Below are positions 8,120 to 17,194 of a DNA stretch of 64,000 nt, piece by piece (position 1 is the first letter of the stretch; each line of letters starts with the position of its first letter). The stretch comes from CAIMFV01 sp040757715. Lineage in GTDB: Bacteria > Pseudomonadota > Alphaproteobacteria > Caulobacterales > Caulobacteraceae. The notes beneath the pieces were generated by a model that had not been told where the DNA came from, made no database searches, and worked only from the letters and a program-made list of their open reading frames with translations. The position numbers and the translations under genes were made by a program. The stretch covers positions 15,805-79,804 of the forward strand of contig JBFLWS010000016.1 of the NCBI GenBank assembly GCA_040757715.1. Direction: 5' to 3'.

Positions 8120-9583
8120 TCAGCTCGCCTCGGAAATGAACCCTTCCAGGCCCTGTTCGCGCACCTTGCGATAGAGGGTGGAGCGGCCGATGCCCAGGCG
8201 CTTGGCCACCTCGGTCATGTGGCCGGAATAGATCTCGATGGCCAGCTGGATGAGGTCGCGCTCGATCTCTTCCAGGGTGCGCAGGTGGCCGCGGTGATCG
8301 AGGATGCGCACGGGCGCCTCGGCCTCGCCCGAACCGGCAGACGCCGCATCGGCAGGCGCTAACGCAGGCGCAGGCGCGGCCTCGCCCTCCGCCGGCGGGG
8401 TATATTTCAGGCCGGAGATGGCTGGGAAGTCGAGGGGCGTCAGGTAGGGGCCGTCGGCCAGCACGATGGCCCGATAGACCGTGTTCTCGAGCTGGCGCAC
8501 ATTGCCGGGCCAGTCATAGGCTTCCAAGAGGCTCATGGCCTCGGCGGTGGCGCCGATCACCCGCTTGCCCTCCTCCACATTGAAGCGGCGCACGAAGGCG
8601 TCCACCAGGGCGGGGATGTCGCTGCGGCGCTCACGCAAGGCCGGCGCCTCGATGGGGAAGACGTTCAGGCGGTAGAACAGGTCCTCGCGGAAGCGCCCGT
8701 CCTTCACCGCGTTGGTGAGATCGCGGTTGGTGGCCGAGAGGATGCGCACGTCCACCTTCACCGGGCGCTTGGAGCCCACCGGATCGATCTCGCTCTCCTG
8801 CAGGGCGCGCAACAGCTTCACCTGCATGTCGAGGGGCAGTTCGCCCACCTCGTCAAGGAAGAGGGTGCCGCCATTGGCCTCCTGGAACTTGCCCAGGTGC
8901 TTGTCGTGGGCGCCGGTGAAGGCCCCCTTTTCGTGGCCGAACAGGATGCTCTCCACCAGGTTCTCCGGCAGGGCGCCGCAGTTCACCGCCACGAACGGCT
9001 TGCCGGCGCGGTCGGAGGCGGCGTGCACGGCCCTAGCGATCACTTCCTTGCCCACCCCGCTCTCGCCAAGGATCAGCACCGGGATGGAGGACTTGGCCGC
9101 CCGCTCGCCCAGCGCCTTGACCATGCGCATGGGGGGCGAGGCGCCCACGAGGTCGTTGAAGGTGAGGCCGCCATTGGCGGCGCGCTTCTTCAGCCGGTCC
9201 ACCTCGGCGGTGAGCTGGCCCATCTGCAAAGCGTTGCGGATGGAGACGATGATGCGCTCCGGCGCGGCCGGCTTGATGAAGAAGTCCTGGGCCCCGGCCT
9301 GCATGGCCTTGACCACCGTCTCCACCCCGCCGGTGGCGGTGAGCACGATCACCGGAGTGGTCACCCCTTGCGCGCGCAGCTCGGTGAGCACCTCAAGGCC
9401 GGGCTTTCGCGGCATGACGAGGTCGAGAATGATCACGTCGGGGGCGAGGCCGCCGGCGATCTGGTCCAGCGCCGCCTCGCCGCCATCGGCCTGGCTCACC
9501 CGGAATCCTTCCCGCTCCAGAACGCTCTGGATCAGACGACGCTGGGTCGGATCGTCGTCGACGACAAGGACCAGTTTGGACAT
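8120..9583 (-). CDS. Sigma-54-dependent response regulator (NtrC type; TacA candidate)
   Basis: A 487-residue activator. The receiver domain (about 1-118) has the acidic pair VVDDD and phospho-acceptor Asp54 in DVIILDLVMP. The AAA+ domain (about 143-370) has Walker A GESGVGKE, the sigma-54 contact loop GAFTGA, and Walker B TLFLDE. An Ala/Pro-rich linker precedes a Fis-type HTH with EVAKRLGIGRSTLYRKV. It should open sigma-54 promoters when phosphorylated. In Caulobacter, TacA has this architecture, but I cannot separate it from paralogues. No partner kinase is adjacent. Start 9583 (MSKL) is preferred over 9592. Confidence 0.9.
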   Translation of the reverse strand: MSKLVLVVDDDPTQRRLIQSVLEREGFRVSQADGGEAALDQIAGGLAPDVIILDLVMPRKPGLEVLTELRAQGVTTPVIVLTATGGVETVVKAMQAGAQDFFIKPAAPERIIVSIRNALQMGQLTAEVDRLKKRAANGGLTFNDLVGASPPMRMVKALGERAAKSSIPVLILGESGVGKEVIARAVHAASDRAGKPFVAVNCGALPENLVESILFGHEKGAFTGAHDKHLGKFQEANGGTLFLDEVGELPLDMQVKLLRALQESEIDPVGSKRPVKVDVRILSATNRDLTNAVKDGRFREDLFYRLNVFPIEAPALRERRSDIPALVDAFVRRFNVEEGKRVIGATAEAMSLLEAYDWPGNVRQLENTVYRAIVLADGPYLTPLDFPAISGLKYTPPAEGEAAPAPALAPADAASAGSGEAEAPVRILDHRGHLRTLEEIERDLIQLAIEIYSGHMTEVAKRLGIGRSTLYRKVREQGLEGFISEAS

Positions 9584-9892
9584 CCACACCATCCATCACT
9601 TGTGGCGTCGGCGAAGTTTCCGCGACGCTCGCTGTTGTGCAGATGTGATACAGCCTCGCGGTAAAGGTCGGGTTGAGGAGGTCTTGAGCGGAGGTTAATG
9701 CGACCTCTGCGAGTCCCGCCGGCGGGGGCGTGGCATGGGCGCGGTCTGGGCGCCGACCGTCAGTCCAGGGATGTTCCTAGTCCATTAGTGCAATGGGCGA
9801 ACGATTCTTGCTCGCGGTCTTGACGCAGCCGCAATGATTTGGCGTTAAACCCCGCCTTCGGCACATTCCCCCACGTCACCACAGGATCGCCC
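9584..9892. other. Intergenic region between divergent response regulator and DUF4170 genes
   Basis: There is no gene here. A possible promoter for the DUF4170 gene is TTGACG at 9820-9825 with GTTAAACC at 9844-9851, loosely like the Caulobacter housekeeping pattern but with a long spacer. I see no riboswitch-like structure. A GC-rich CCCGCCGGCGGG palindrome lies around 9716-9727. Confidence 0.45.
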
Positions 9893-10132
9893 ATGCCCGA
9901 CAAGCAGCTTCTTCATCTGGTCATCGGCGGCGAGCTCGCCGAGGTGGACGGCGTCAGCTTCCGTGATCTCACCAAGGTGGAGTTCGTGGGCGCCTTTCCG
10001 AACTACGCCGAGGCCTACGCCGCCTGGAAGGCCCGGGCCCAGGCCACGGTGGACAACGCCCTGATGCGCTACTTCGTGGTGCACGCACACAAGCTGATCG
10101 ACCCCAACCCCACCGAAGTCGACAAGTACTGA
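9893..10132 (+). CDS. DUF4170 family small protein
   Basis: A 79-residue soluble protein starting MPDKQLLHLVIGGELAEVDG, with EFVGAFPNYAEAYAAWKARAQ, VDNALMRYFVVHAHKL and a C-terminal DPNP. This matches DUF4170, a conserved short alphaproteobacterial family without assigned function. It is monocistronic and converges on the S9 peptidase gene with 21 bases between stops. An upstream extension to 9839 is open, but the ATG at 9893 fits the family start. Confidence 0.8.
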   Translation: MPDKQLLHLVIGGELAEVDGVSFRDLTKVEFVGAFPNYAEAYAAWKARAQATVDNALMRYFVVHAHKLIDPNPTEVDKY

Positions 10133-10153
10133 GCCGAGGCCCGCTGTCGGGCC

Positions 10154-12265
10154 TCAGTCCACCAGCTTGCGCAGGAGATAGGTGAACTCCAGCGCCTGGA
10201 ACTGGGCGGTCTGGCGCGGGTCGGCGGTGGCCGAGTGGCCGCCTTCGGTGTCCTCGTAGAAGAGATACGGCTTGCCGAATTCGTTGAGGCGGGCGGCGAA
10301 CTTGCGCGCCTGCTGCGGGCCCACCCGATCGTCCTTGGTCACGGTGAAGATGAAGGGCTCGGGATAGTCGACGGTGGGGCGCAGGGCGTTGTAGGGCGAC
10401 AGCTTGGCCAGGAAGGCCCGCTCCTCCGGCACGCTCACCGAGCCGTATTCGGCCACCCAGGAGGCGCCCGCCGCCAGCTGCTCGTAGCGCAGCATGTCCA
10501 GCAGCGGCACGCCGATGATCACCGCATGCCAAAGCTCGGGATGCTGGGTGAACTGCACCCCCATGAGGAGCCCGCCATTGGAGCGGCCGCGAATGCCGAA
10601 CCGGCGCGGCGAGGTGAAGCCGCGGGCGAACAGGTCACGCGCCACCGCCGTGTGGTCGTCATAGATGATCTGGCGCTTGGTCTTCAGCCCCGCCTCATGC
10701 CAGGCCGGCCCGAACTCGCCGCCGCCGCGGATATTGGCGATGACATAGGCCCCGCCCTGTTCCAGCCACAGCTTGCCGATGGCCCCGAGATAGGCCGGGG
10801 TCTGGGACAGCTGAAAGCCGCCATAGGCGAACATCAGGGTCGGGGTCGTGCCGTCGCGCTTCAGGTCCTTCTTGTGGACGACAAAGTAGGGGATCTTGAC
10901 CCCGTCGCTGGAGGCGGCCTCGAACTGCTCCACCACGAGGTCCTTGGCCTCGAATTGCGGCGGCAGGGCCTTCACCGGCGCGACGGCGCCCGAGGCAGTC
11001 TCCGCGAGATAGAGGGTGGGCGGGGCGATGAAGCTGGCGGCCTGGATGAAGGCCTGATCGCTGCGGCTCGATGTCGCCACGAGGCTCAGGGTGGCGTTGT
11101 CCGGCAGGGCCAGAGCGCGCCCGGCCCATTTGCCATCCGCGCCGAGATGGAAGGCGCTGACCCGTCCGCGCACATTGTCGAGATAGTCCACCAGCACCTC
11201 GGTGCGGGCGACCGTCACCTCCTGCACGCCCTGCCGCGCAGTGGGGGCGAAGATCAGGGTGGGCTTCAGGTGATCGGGATCGGCCTTCAGCTCGGCGAGC
11301 TTCAGCGACACCACCGAGCCGGCCTTGAAGCTTGGTCCGCCGGGCTTGGGCGTCCAGTCCGTATCGAGGCCTACCACCGCCTCGCCCTTTGCCAGCCCTT
11401 CGAGCCGCGCCTTGGTGGGCAGGGCGAGCCGGCGCACGCCGTGGTCGGTGAGGAGATAGGTCTCGGCGTCGAAGAACTTCACCCCGCGGCGGATCAGGGG
11501 CAGGGCGTGGCCGAAGCCGTCATGCTCCACAAAGGCCGAGGTGGAGACCTCGTCGCTCTCCGCGCCGCGGAACACCTCCTTGGCCTGGTCGAGGCTCTGA
11601 CCCCTCGCGAGGGTCTTCACCACGAAGGCGTAGCCGGACTTGGTCAGCGTGCCCGCTCCCCAGTCCCGCGACAGGATCACGTGGTCATGGTCGAGCCAGG
11701 TCACGCTCTGCTTGGCCTTGGGGAAGGAAAAGCCGCCGTCCACGAAGCGCTTGGTCTTGAGGTCGAACTCGCGCACCGTCACTGCGTCCTCGCCCCCGTC
11801 GGAGAGGCTGATCAGGCAGTATCGCTCGTCCGGCTGCAGGCAGTGGGCGCCGTGGAAGAACCAGCTCTTGCCCTCCGCCTTGCCGAGGGCGTCGAGGTCG
11901 AGCACCGTCTCCCATTGCGGCGAAGCGCTGCGGTAACTGGCGAGGCTCGTGCGCCGCCAGACCCCGTGCTTGTGCTCGCCGTCCTGCCAGGTGTTGTAGA
12001 TCTGGCCGGCGAGGAAGCTCGGCTGCGGGATGCGGTCCTTGGTCTCGGCGATCTTCAGCGCCGCCGCATAGGCCCCGGCGTAGCGCGGGTCCTTCTCCAG
12101 CACGGAAAGGGTCTTGGCGTCCTCGGCCTTGACCCAGTCCATGGCCTTTTGCCCGCGCACGTCCTCCAGCCAGAGATAGGGGTCCGGCTGTTCGGGAACC
12201 GTCTCGGCGGCGAGGCTGAGCGCGGGCGCGAGGGCGAAGAGCGCGGCGAGGAGAAGGCGGCGCAT
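10154..12265 (-). CDS. Prolyl oligopeptidase family serine peptidase (S9)
   Basis: A 703-residue exported peptidase. The signal peptide MRRLLLAALFALAPALSLAA is followed by the N-terminal seven-bladed propeller (from about PDPYLWLEDVRGQKA). The catalytic alpha/beta-hydrolase domain has the Ser nucleophile in GRSNGG, the Asp in TKDDRVGP and the His in EGGHSA. The family cleaves short proline-containing peptides; this one probably acts in the periplasm. The ATG at 12265 lies four bases after the S10 peptidase stop, so the two genes are co-transcribed. A longer frame upstream overlaps the S10 gene and is unlikely to be the start. Confidence 0.92.
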   Translation of the reverse strand: MRRLLLAALFALAPALSLAAETVPEQPDPYLWLEDVRGQKAMDWVKAEDAKTLSVLEKDPRYAGAYAAALKIAETKDRIPQPSFLAGQIYNTWQDGEHKHGVWRRTSLASYRSASPQWETVLDLDALGKAEGKSWFFHGAHCLQPDERYCLISLSDGGEDAVTVREFDLKTKRFVDGGFSFPKAKQSVTWLDHDHVILSRDWGAGTLTKSGYAFVVKTLARGQSLDQAKEVFRGAESDEVSTSAFVEHDGFGHALPLIRRGVKFFDAETYLLTDHGVRRLALPTKARLEGLAKGEAVVGLDTDWTPKPGGPSFKAGSVVSLKLAELKADPDHLKPTLIFAPTARQGVQEVTVARTEVLVDYLDNVRGRVSAFHLGADGKWAGRALALPDNATLSLVATSSRSDQAFIQAASFIAPPTLYLAETASGAVAPVKALPPQFEAKDLVVEQFEAASSDGVKIPYFVVHKKDLKRDGTTPTLMFAYGGFQLSQTPAYLGAIGKLWLEQGGAYVIANIRGGGEFGPAWHEAGLKTKRQIIYDDHTAVARDLFARGFTSPRRFGIRGRSNGGLLMGVQFTQHPELWHAVIIGVPLLDMLRYEQLAAGASWVAEYGSVSVPEERAFLAKLSPYNALRPTVDYPEPFIFTVTKDDRVGPQQARKFAARLNEFGKPYLFYEDTEGGHSATADPRQTAQFQALEFTYLLRKLVD

Positions 12266-12269
12266 CAGC

Positions 12270-13835
12270 TTATTTCTCCAGGGCGAGGTCGATGAACCGG
12301 CCGACATCGGCGCGCAGCTTCTTCAGCGCCTCGGGGTTCAGATAGACCATGTGCCCGGACGGGTAATAGGCGAAGTGCAGATTGCCCCGCAGCGAGGCGT
12401 CGATGGGCATGTGCTTCAAATCGTATTCAGTGCCGAAGAAGGGCGTGGCCATGTCGTACCAGCCGTTCAGTGAGAAGACGTGCAGGTGCGGGTTCTGGCG
12501 CATGGCCGCAGCCAGATCGAGGGCCGTGTCCGGCACATTCTGGGCGAAGTTGGCGCCCGGCGGCTTGTGATGCCAATCCCAGCTGCGGTTGGCGTCCGGC
12601 GCCGCGGGCCGGTAGGGCATGTCGGTGCGATAGTCGAGCTCGCTCGCCAGATAGCCATGCAGCATGGAGATGAAGGCCGGCGTGATGGAGGTGGAAGAGG
12701 GGTCGGTCTGGGGGGACTCGCCCGCGGCGTCGGAATCGATGCCCTCGAAGCGGGAGTCGTAGCGACCGATCACCCGCCGCTCGCTGCGCAGGAGCTCCTT
12801 GCGGAAGCGGCTGAGATCAAGCCGCAGGTCCGCCTCGCGCAGATAGGTCTCCGACACGCCGGTGTAGTAGGCGAGCTTTTTGGCCACCTGGTCAGCCTCG
12901 GCGGGGGAGAGGTCGGCGCCCTTGGCCATGGCCGACAGGTAGGGGCCCTCCGCCCAGGCCCGCGCCTCGGCCAGGAAGGCCGGCAGGTCGGCGGGCTTGT
13001 TGGGGATCTTGTCGTGATACCAGGCCGCCGCCGCATAGGTGGGCAGATAGGTCATGAACACGTGGTCGAGGCCCGGCGAGCGGGCGTTGTAGTTCAGGAT
13101 CGAGGACAGCAGGAACACGCCGTTGAGGCCCACGCCGCGCTCCTCCAGCTGATAGGCCAGGGCGCCTGAGCGCAAGGTGCCGTAGCTCTCGCCGAACAGG
13201 AACTTGGGCGAATTCCAGCGATTGTTCAGGTCGAGGTAACGGATCGCCGTGCGGGCGAAGGCGTCGGCGTCCCCGTCCACGCCGTAGAACCGCTCGGCCT
13301 TGGCCTCGCCCACCGGCCGCGAATAGCCCGCCCCCATGGCGTCGATGAACACGAGGTCGGCCTTGTCGAGCAGGGTCTGGTCGTTGACGCCGAAATTATA
13401 GGGCGCAGGGGCGATGGCCTCAGGCGAGGTCACCTTCACTCGATAGGGTCCGAACGAGCCCAGGTGCAGCCAAAGCGAGGCCGAGCCTGGCCCGCCATTG
13501 TAGAAAAACACCAGCGGCCGGTTCGGCCCCTTGGCGGTGTAGGCCGTGTAGAACATCGACCCGATGGGCTTGCCCTCGTCGTCGCGGAGGGTGAGCGTGC
13601 CGGCCGTCGCCTCATAATCGATGGCCTTGCCGTTCACGGTGATGGCGTGATGGGTGACGCGCTTTTGCTCCACGGGGCTGGCTTGAGCGCTGTCGGTCTC
13701 GGCCTTGTGCGGCTTGGCGGCCTCGGCGCTCGTCTCCTCGGCGGGCTTGGCCTGCGGCGCGGCGAAGGCGCCCAGGGGCGCTGAGAGGGCGAGACTCATC
13801 AGGCCGGCGAGGGCCAGGGACGACAGGCGCATCAA
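12270..13835 (-). CDS. S10 family serine carboxypeptidase-like protein
   Basis: A 521-residue exported protein with a signal peptide (MMRLSSLALAGLMSLALSAP) and a short Ala/Glu/Lys-rich linker. The hydrolase domain has the oxyanion segment FFYNGGPGSASLWLH, the nucleophile elbow FGESYGT, the Asp in NGWYDMATPF and the His in YPSGHMVYL. S10 enzymes remove C-terminal residues, and bacterial members are mostly uncharacterised. It pairs with the S9 peptidase just downstream, suggesting a periplasmic peptide-degradation unit. The start may be 13835 or 13832. Confidence 0.9.
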   Translation of the reverse strand: MMRLSSLALAGLMSLALSAPLGAFAAPQAKPAEETSAEAAKPHKAETDSAQASPVEQKRVTHHAITVNGKAIDYEATAGTLTLRDDEGKPIGSMFYTAYTAKGPNRPLVFFYNGGPGSASLWLHLGSFGPYRVKVTSPEAIAPAPYNFGVNDQTLLDKADLVFIDAMGAGYSRPVGEAKAERFYGVDGDADAFARTAIRYLDLNNRWNSPKFLFGESYGTLRSGALAYQLEERGVGLNGVFLLSSILNYNARSPGLDHVFMTYLPTYAAAAWYHDKIPNKPADLPAFLAEARAWAEGPYLSAMAKGADLSPAEADQVAKKLAYYTGVSETYLREADLRLDLSRFRKELLRSERRVIGRYDSRFEGIDSDAAGESPQTDPSSTSITPAFISMLHGYLASELDYRTDMPYRPAAPDANRSWDWHHKPPGANFAQNVPDTALDLAAAMRQNPHLHVFSLNGWYDMATPFFGTEYDLKHMPIDASLRGNLHFAYYPSGHMVYLNPEALKKLRADVGRFIDLALEK

Positions 13836-14019
13836 CGAAATTCCCCACTTGCGAAACAGACGCAGGGCTGGAGGTTGACGCCCTTGTCACACGCTCGTCA
13901 ATGTGGCGCCGGCAAAGATTTTGCGCAGCGGTTGCTGAATTCCGGACGAATTTGCCGAGAGCGTGCGCCGATGGCGAAGGCGCGACCGGTCAGCCGGGTC
14001 GCGGCGGCGGATTACACAC

Positions 14020-14409
14020 TTAAGCGGATTTGTGCGGGCGACCGCCCTTGGCGCCATTGGCGCGCGCCGCCTGGGCCTTGGCCGGCGATGTGGTCTGGCC
14101 CGCGCGCCGGGCCATGTAGCGCTTGGTCCCGAACAGTCCGGCCAGCAGGCCTTGCACCGACAGGTCCACATCCAGCGCTTCCCAATGCAGCCCAAGGCCG
14201 GCGCCCAGCACCTCCACCGCCGCAAGGTCGGCCGCCGTCGCCGTCTCCAGTCCTTGGGCGAGCCTTGGCGGGAACGCGAAACTGCAGCCGTTGGTCAGAT
14301 CGATCACCACCCGGTCGAGCGCGGCGTCGTAGCGCGCCGCCGCCGCCCGAGGCTCGGTCTCCAGGGCGCGTTGACCACGTTCGAGCGCGGCGTCGATCAA
14401 CTGAGCCAT
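14020..14409 (-). CDS. DUF2442 family protein
   Basis: A 129-residue protein starting MAQLIDAALERGQRALETEP. The DUF2442-like core is AALDRVVIDLTNGCSFAFPP ... LGLHWEALDVDLSVQGLLAGLFG. The C-terminus is basic and Gly/Ala-rich (AARANGAKGGRPHKSA). DUF2442 proteins are often partners of small toxins of the DUF4160 type, but no such toxin is nearby. The partner here is the HTH gene whose stop lies one base before this ATG, so the two are translationally linked. Confidence 0.75.
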   Translation of the reverse strand: MAQLIDAALERGQRALETEPRAAAARYDAALDRVVIDLTNGCSFAFPPRLAQGLETATAADLAAVEVLGAGLGLHWEALDVDLSVQGLLAGLFGTKRYMARRAGQTTSPAKAQAARANGAKGGRPHKSA

Positions 14410-14410
14410 T

Positions 14411-14782
14411 TCACCCTGCCTTGCGCGAGAGCGGCAGGTCCAGCTCCACGCGGTCGTGCATGACCCTGGGCGTGATGCGGCCGCGCTCGCCGCGCTCGAG
14501 GCGGACCAGGCCGTAGCCTTCCATGGTGCGCAGCGTGCGCGAGAGGTTCGACTTGGCCTTGCCGGTGATCCGCGCCAGCTCGTCGAGCGAGCCGGGCGCC
14601 TGCTCGGCGATGACGCGCAGCAGCTCACGATTGCCGGCTGAGAGCACCTTGGCGAAGGACTCGGTGGAGGTGAACCAGACCTTGGACTCGTCGTCCGCCA
14701 CGCGACGCTCGCCGCGCGCCACCGCCAGGGTCCGCGCCTTCATCGCCTCATAGCGCGCCACGCCGACCTTCAAGGTGGTCAT
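14411..14782 (-). CDS. HVO_A0114-like winged HTH regulator
   Basis: A 123-residue protein starting MTTLKVGVARYEAMKARTL. Its C-terminal half is a MarR/ArsR-like winged helix: LLRVIAEQAPGSLDELARITG, recognition helix KSNLSRTLRTMEGYGLVRLE, and a wing with GRITPRV. This resembles the HVO_A0114 family of putative DNA-binding proteins. It is the first gene of a two-gene operon with the DUF2442 gene. A 9-base inverted repeat 34 bases upstream is a candidate operator, suggesting self-regulation as in toxin-antitoxin modules. The target is unknown. Confidence 0.75.
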   Translation of the reverse strand: MTTLKVGVARYEAMKARTLAVARGERRVADDESKVWFTSTESFAKVLSAGNRELLRVIAEQAPGSLDELARITGKAKSNLSRTLRTMEGYGLVRLERGERGRITPRVMHDRVELDLPLSRKAG

Positions 14783-14815
14783 GGGATCACTCCTTTTTCG
14801 CGTAAAATACACGAT

Positions 14816-14840
14816 CGAATGCATTCCTGCGATGTATTCG
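14816..14840. promoter_or_regulatory. Inverted repeat upstream of the HTH/DUF2442 operon
   Basis: CGAATGCAT, a 7-base spacer, then ATGTATTCG: 9-base arms with one mismatch. It lies 34 bases from the HTH start codon in a locally AT-richer stretch, so it is a plausible operator for the HTH protein. Confidence 0.5.
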
Positions 14841-14868
14841 ACAAAGATGGGTCGAAACCTCTGAGTCC

Positions 14869-15450
14869 CTAAGCGTGTCCGGCCTGGCCGGAGAGCTGGT
14901 CGGGGCGGACGCCGAGCTTGGCCAGGGCCCGCAGCCACTTGGTGTCGTAGTCGCCGTCGAAAACGAGGGCCTCGTCCGGCTCGCAGCTCAGCCAGACATT
15001 CTCCAGAATCTCCTTGTCGAGCTGGCCGGGGCTCCAGCTGGCGCAGCCCAGCGCCAAGGTGGCGTGGCGCGGCCGGCGCGAGCGATCGGTCATGGCCTCC
15101 AGCACCTCGCGCGTGGCGGTGAGGGCGATGCCGCTGGCCACGCTCACGGTGGAGTCTGGGGCGACGTAGTCGTCGGTGTGCAGCACGAAGCCGCGTTCGC
15201 GCTCCACCGGCCCGCCAGCCAACACTGGCTGGTCTGGCGCGGGGGCGCGGGCCTCCACCCCCAGGCGATCGAGCAGCTCGGGCAGGGTGATGCCGCCCAG
15301 CGGCCGATTGACGGCGATGCCCATGGCCCGCTCGGGGCTGTGCATGCAGCAGAGGATCACCGCCCGCTCGAAGCGGGGATCGCCGATGCCGGGCATGGCG
15401 ATCAGCAGGCGGCCGCTCTGATATTCGGTGTCGTCCGGATCGCAGTCCAT
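14869..15450 (-). CDS. YqgE/AlgH family protein
   Basis: A 193-residue soluble protein. It has the family start YQSGRLLIAMPGIGDPRFERAV, then CMHSPERAMGIAVNRPLG, VLAGGPVERERGFVLHT and the late LGCASWSPGQLDKEI. The fold is known from structures, but the cellular role is unsettled. Orthologues are about 185-200 residues, so this one is intact. The gene is separated from the HTH operon by about 85 bases. The start at 15450 is the ATG of MDCDPDDTEY. Confidence 0.92.
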   Translation of the reverse strand: MDCDPDDTEYQSGRLLIAMPGIGDPRFERAVILCCMHSPERAMGIAVNRPLGGITLPELLDRLGVEARAPAPDQPVLAGGPVERERGFVLHTDDYVAPDSTVSVASGIALTATREVLEAMTDRSRRPRHATLALGCASWSPGQLDKEILENVWLSCEPDEALVFDGDYDTKWLRALAKLGVRPDQLSGQAGHA

Positions 15451-15608
15451 CCAACCATGATTAGGCCTCCCCGATCTTGGCGCAAGTATTGGCGGTCGTG
15501 CGAGGGCGAGGTCACGCTCTTGTGGGGGCCCGCCCTTGCACTTAAGTCGCAGTCGACGGCGATCGGCCGTGCCAAGGGCGGGGAAACCCGTCCGCCAGGA
15601 GCAAACCC

Positions 15609-16091
15609 ATGACCATCCAAGTCGGCGATCGCCTGCCCGAGGCGACCTTCATGACCATGACCAAGGACGGCCCGCAGCCGATCACCGCCGAGGCCATCTT
15701 CAAGGGCGTCAAGGCGGTGCTGTTCGCCGTGCCGGGCGCCTTCACCCCCACCTGCTCGGCCAAGCACCTGCCCGGCTTCAAGGAGCACGTGGCCGACTTC
15801 CGCGCCAAGGGCGTGGACAAGCTGGTGTGCATTTCCGTGAACGACGTGTTCGTCATGGGCGCTTGGGGCAAGGACCAGGGCGTGGGCGAGGACGTGCTCC
15901 TGATCGCCGACGGCAATGGCGAGTTCACCAAGGCCGTGGGCCTTGAGCTCGACGGCGTGCGCTTCGGCATGGGCCTGCGCTCGCAGCGCTACGCCATGCT
16001 GGTGGACGACGGGGTGGTGAAGGAGCTGTTCGTCGAGGCTGGCGGCGAGTTCCGCGTCTCCTCCGCCGACTACATGCTCGAGCACATCTAG
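15609..16091 (+). CDS. Peroxiredoxin (Prx5/AhpE-like glutaredoxin-dependent type)
   Basis: A 160-residue thiol peroxidase that reduces hydrogen peroxide and alkyl hydroperoxides in the cytoplasm. The peroxidatic cysteine is Cys49 in PGAFTPTCS, the type-5 signature. CISVNDVFVMGAWGK and GLRSQRYAMLVDDG complete the family pattern. It has a strong ribosome site (CAGGAG) eight bases before the ATG. It is transcribed divergently from yqgE with about 155 bases between them and converges on the cation efflux gene. Confidence 0.93.
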   Translation: MTIQVGDRLPEATFMTMTKDGPQPITAEAIFKGVKAVLFAVPGAFTPTCSAKHLPGFKEHVADFRAKGVDKLVCISVNDVFVMGAWGKDQGVGEDVLLIADGNGEFTKAVGLELDGVRFGMGLRSQRYAMLVDDGVVKELFVEAGGEFRVSSADYMLEHI

Positions 16092-16113
16092 GTTCGGCGC
16101 GAGGCGGATCCGT

Positions 16114-17094
16114 TCAATGCGCCGAGGCTGAGGCCGGCAGGCTCTGGGTGTCCTCCACGAAGGGCCCGCCATGGGCCTCCGCCCGGCCGCGCGGGTCTGG
16201 ATGGATCAGGATATCGGCGGCCGGGAAACGCGCCAGCACGCGGTTCTCGGCCCCCACCATGATGTGATGGACCTCGTCCAGGGTGAGCGTCGGATCGAGG
16301 TCGAGGTGCATCTGCATGTGCACATAGGGCCCGGCGGCGCGGGTGCGCAGCTGGTGCACCCCCTTCACCTGAGCGTCAGCGCTGACCAGGTCGACGATCT
16401 CTTGCCGCTCGTGGTCGCTGAGCTCCTCGTCCATCAGGTGCTTGGAGGCTTCTTGCAGCACGTGAATGGCGCCCCACACCAGCCAAAGGGCCACCACCAG
16501 GCCGGCGGCGGCGTCGAAGCGCGGCTCGTGGAACATCAGGGCGAGACCGAGGCCGATCAGGGCGGCGATGTTGCAGCCGATGTCGGCGATGTAGTGGGCC
16601 CGGTCGCCATGCACCGCCACCGACTGGGTCATGGCGAGGACCTGGTTCTGGGCATAGACCAGGGCCGCCACGGCCAAGGTGGACACCGCCATCACGGCGA
16701 TGGCCGCGCCCTCGGCCGCGATCGGCTCGGGATGGATGAAGTGGGTCACCGCCTCGCGTCCCACCAGGGCGGCGGAGGCGAAGACGAGGCCCGCCTGCAT
16801 CAGGCTGGCGAAGGCCTCGGCCTTGCCATGGCCATAGCGGTGATCGCTGTCGGGAGGGCTTTGCGCATAGCGTACGGCGAAGAAGGTGCCGAGGGCGGCG
16901 GCCACGTCGAGGCCGCTGTCGGCCAGCGACGCCAAGAGGCTCACCGAGCCGCTCACCAGCCACACCCCGAGCTTGACCAGGAACAGCACCGCCGCCAGCA
17001 GCACTGACAGGAATGTAATCCTGTGTGTGAGCTTGGCGGTGTCCTCGGCGGACAGGCGCGGACGGGGCGTAGCGGGGGCAGATGTCTTGGCCAT
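16114..17094 (-). CDS. Cation diffusion facilitator metal efflux transporter (FieF-like)
   Basis: A 326-residue inner-membrane antiporter exporting divalent cations such as Zn or Fe for protons. There are about six transmembrane helices. The metal site is visible as DSGLD in helix 2 and HGDRAHYIAD in helix 5, with HRYGHGKAEAFASL between them. A cytosolic ferredoxin-like domain follows (GVHQLRTRAAGPYVHMQMH ... HHIMVGAENRVL). The metal cannot be named from sequence. It is divergent from the HTH-citrate synthase gene, and the shared region holds palindromes. Confidence 0.9.
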   Translation of the reverse strand: MAKTSAPATPRPRLSAEDTAKLTHRITFLSVLLAAVLFLVKLGVWLVSGSVSLLASLADSGLDVAAALGTFFAVRYAQSPPDSDHRYGHGKAEAFASLMQAGLVFASAALVGREAVTHFIHPEPIAAEGAAIAVMAVSTLAVAALVYAQNQVLAMTQSVAVHGDRAHYIADIGCNIAALIGLGLALMFHEPRFDAAAGLVVALWLVWGAIHVLQEASKHLMDEELSDHERQEIVDLVSADAQVKGVHQLRTRAAGPYVHMQMHLDLDPTLTLDEVHHIMVGAENRVLARFPAADILIHPDPRGRAEAHGGPFVEDTQSLPASASAH

Positions 17095-17194
17095 GGCGCC
17101 TTATAGCCAAGGGCGTGCGGGCGCGCCAACAGGTCGCTTCGCGCAATGCAAGTTTCGGCTGGTGTTTGATCTTGGCCGCGTGCATGACAATTAG

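Noticed and set aside
8120..9583. Naming the response regulator TacA outright.
   Set aside because: Architecture fits, but several NtrC-type regulators share it and no cognate kinase or phosphotransfer gene is adjacent.
10235..12295. A plus-strand open frame of about 680 codons opposite the S9 peptidase gene.
   Set aside because: Antisense shadow; the minus-strand product has a full catalytic triad and signal peptide.
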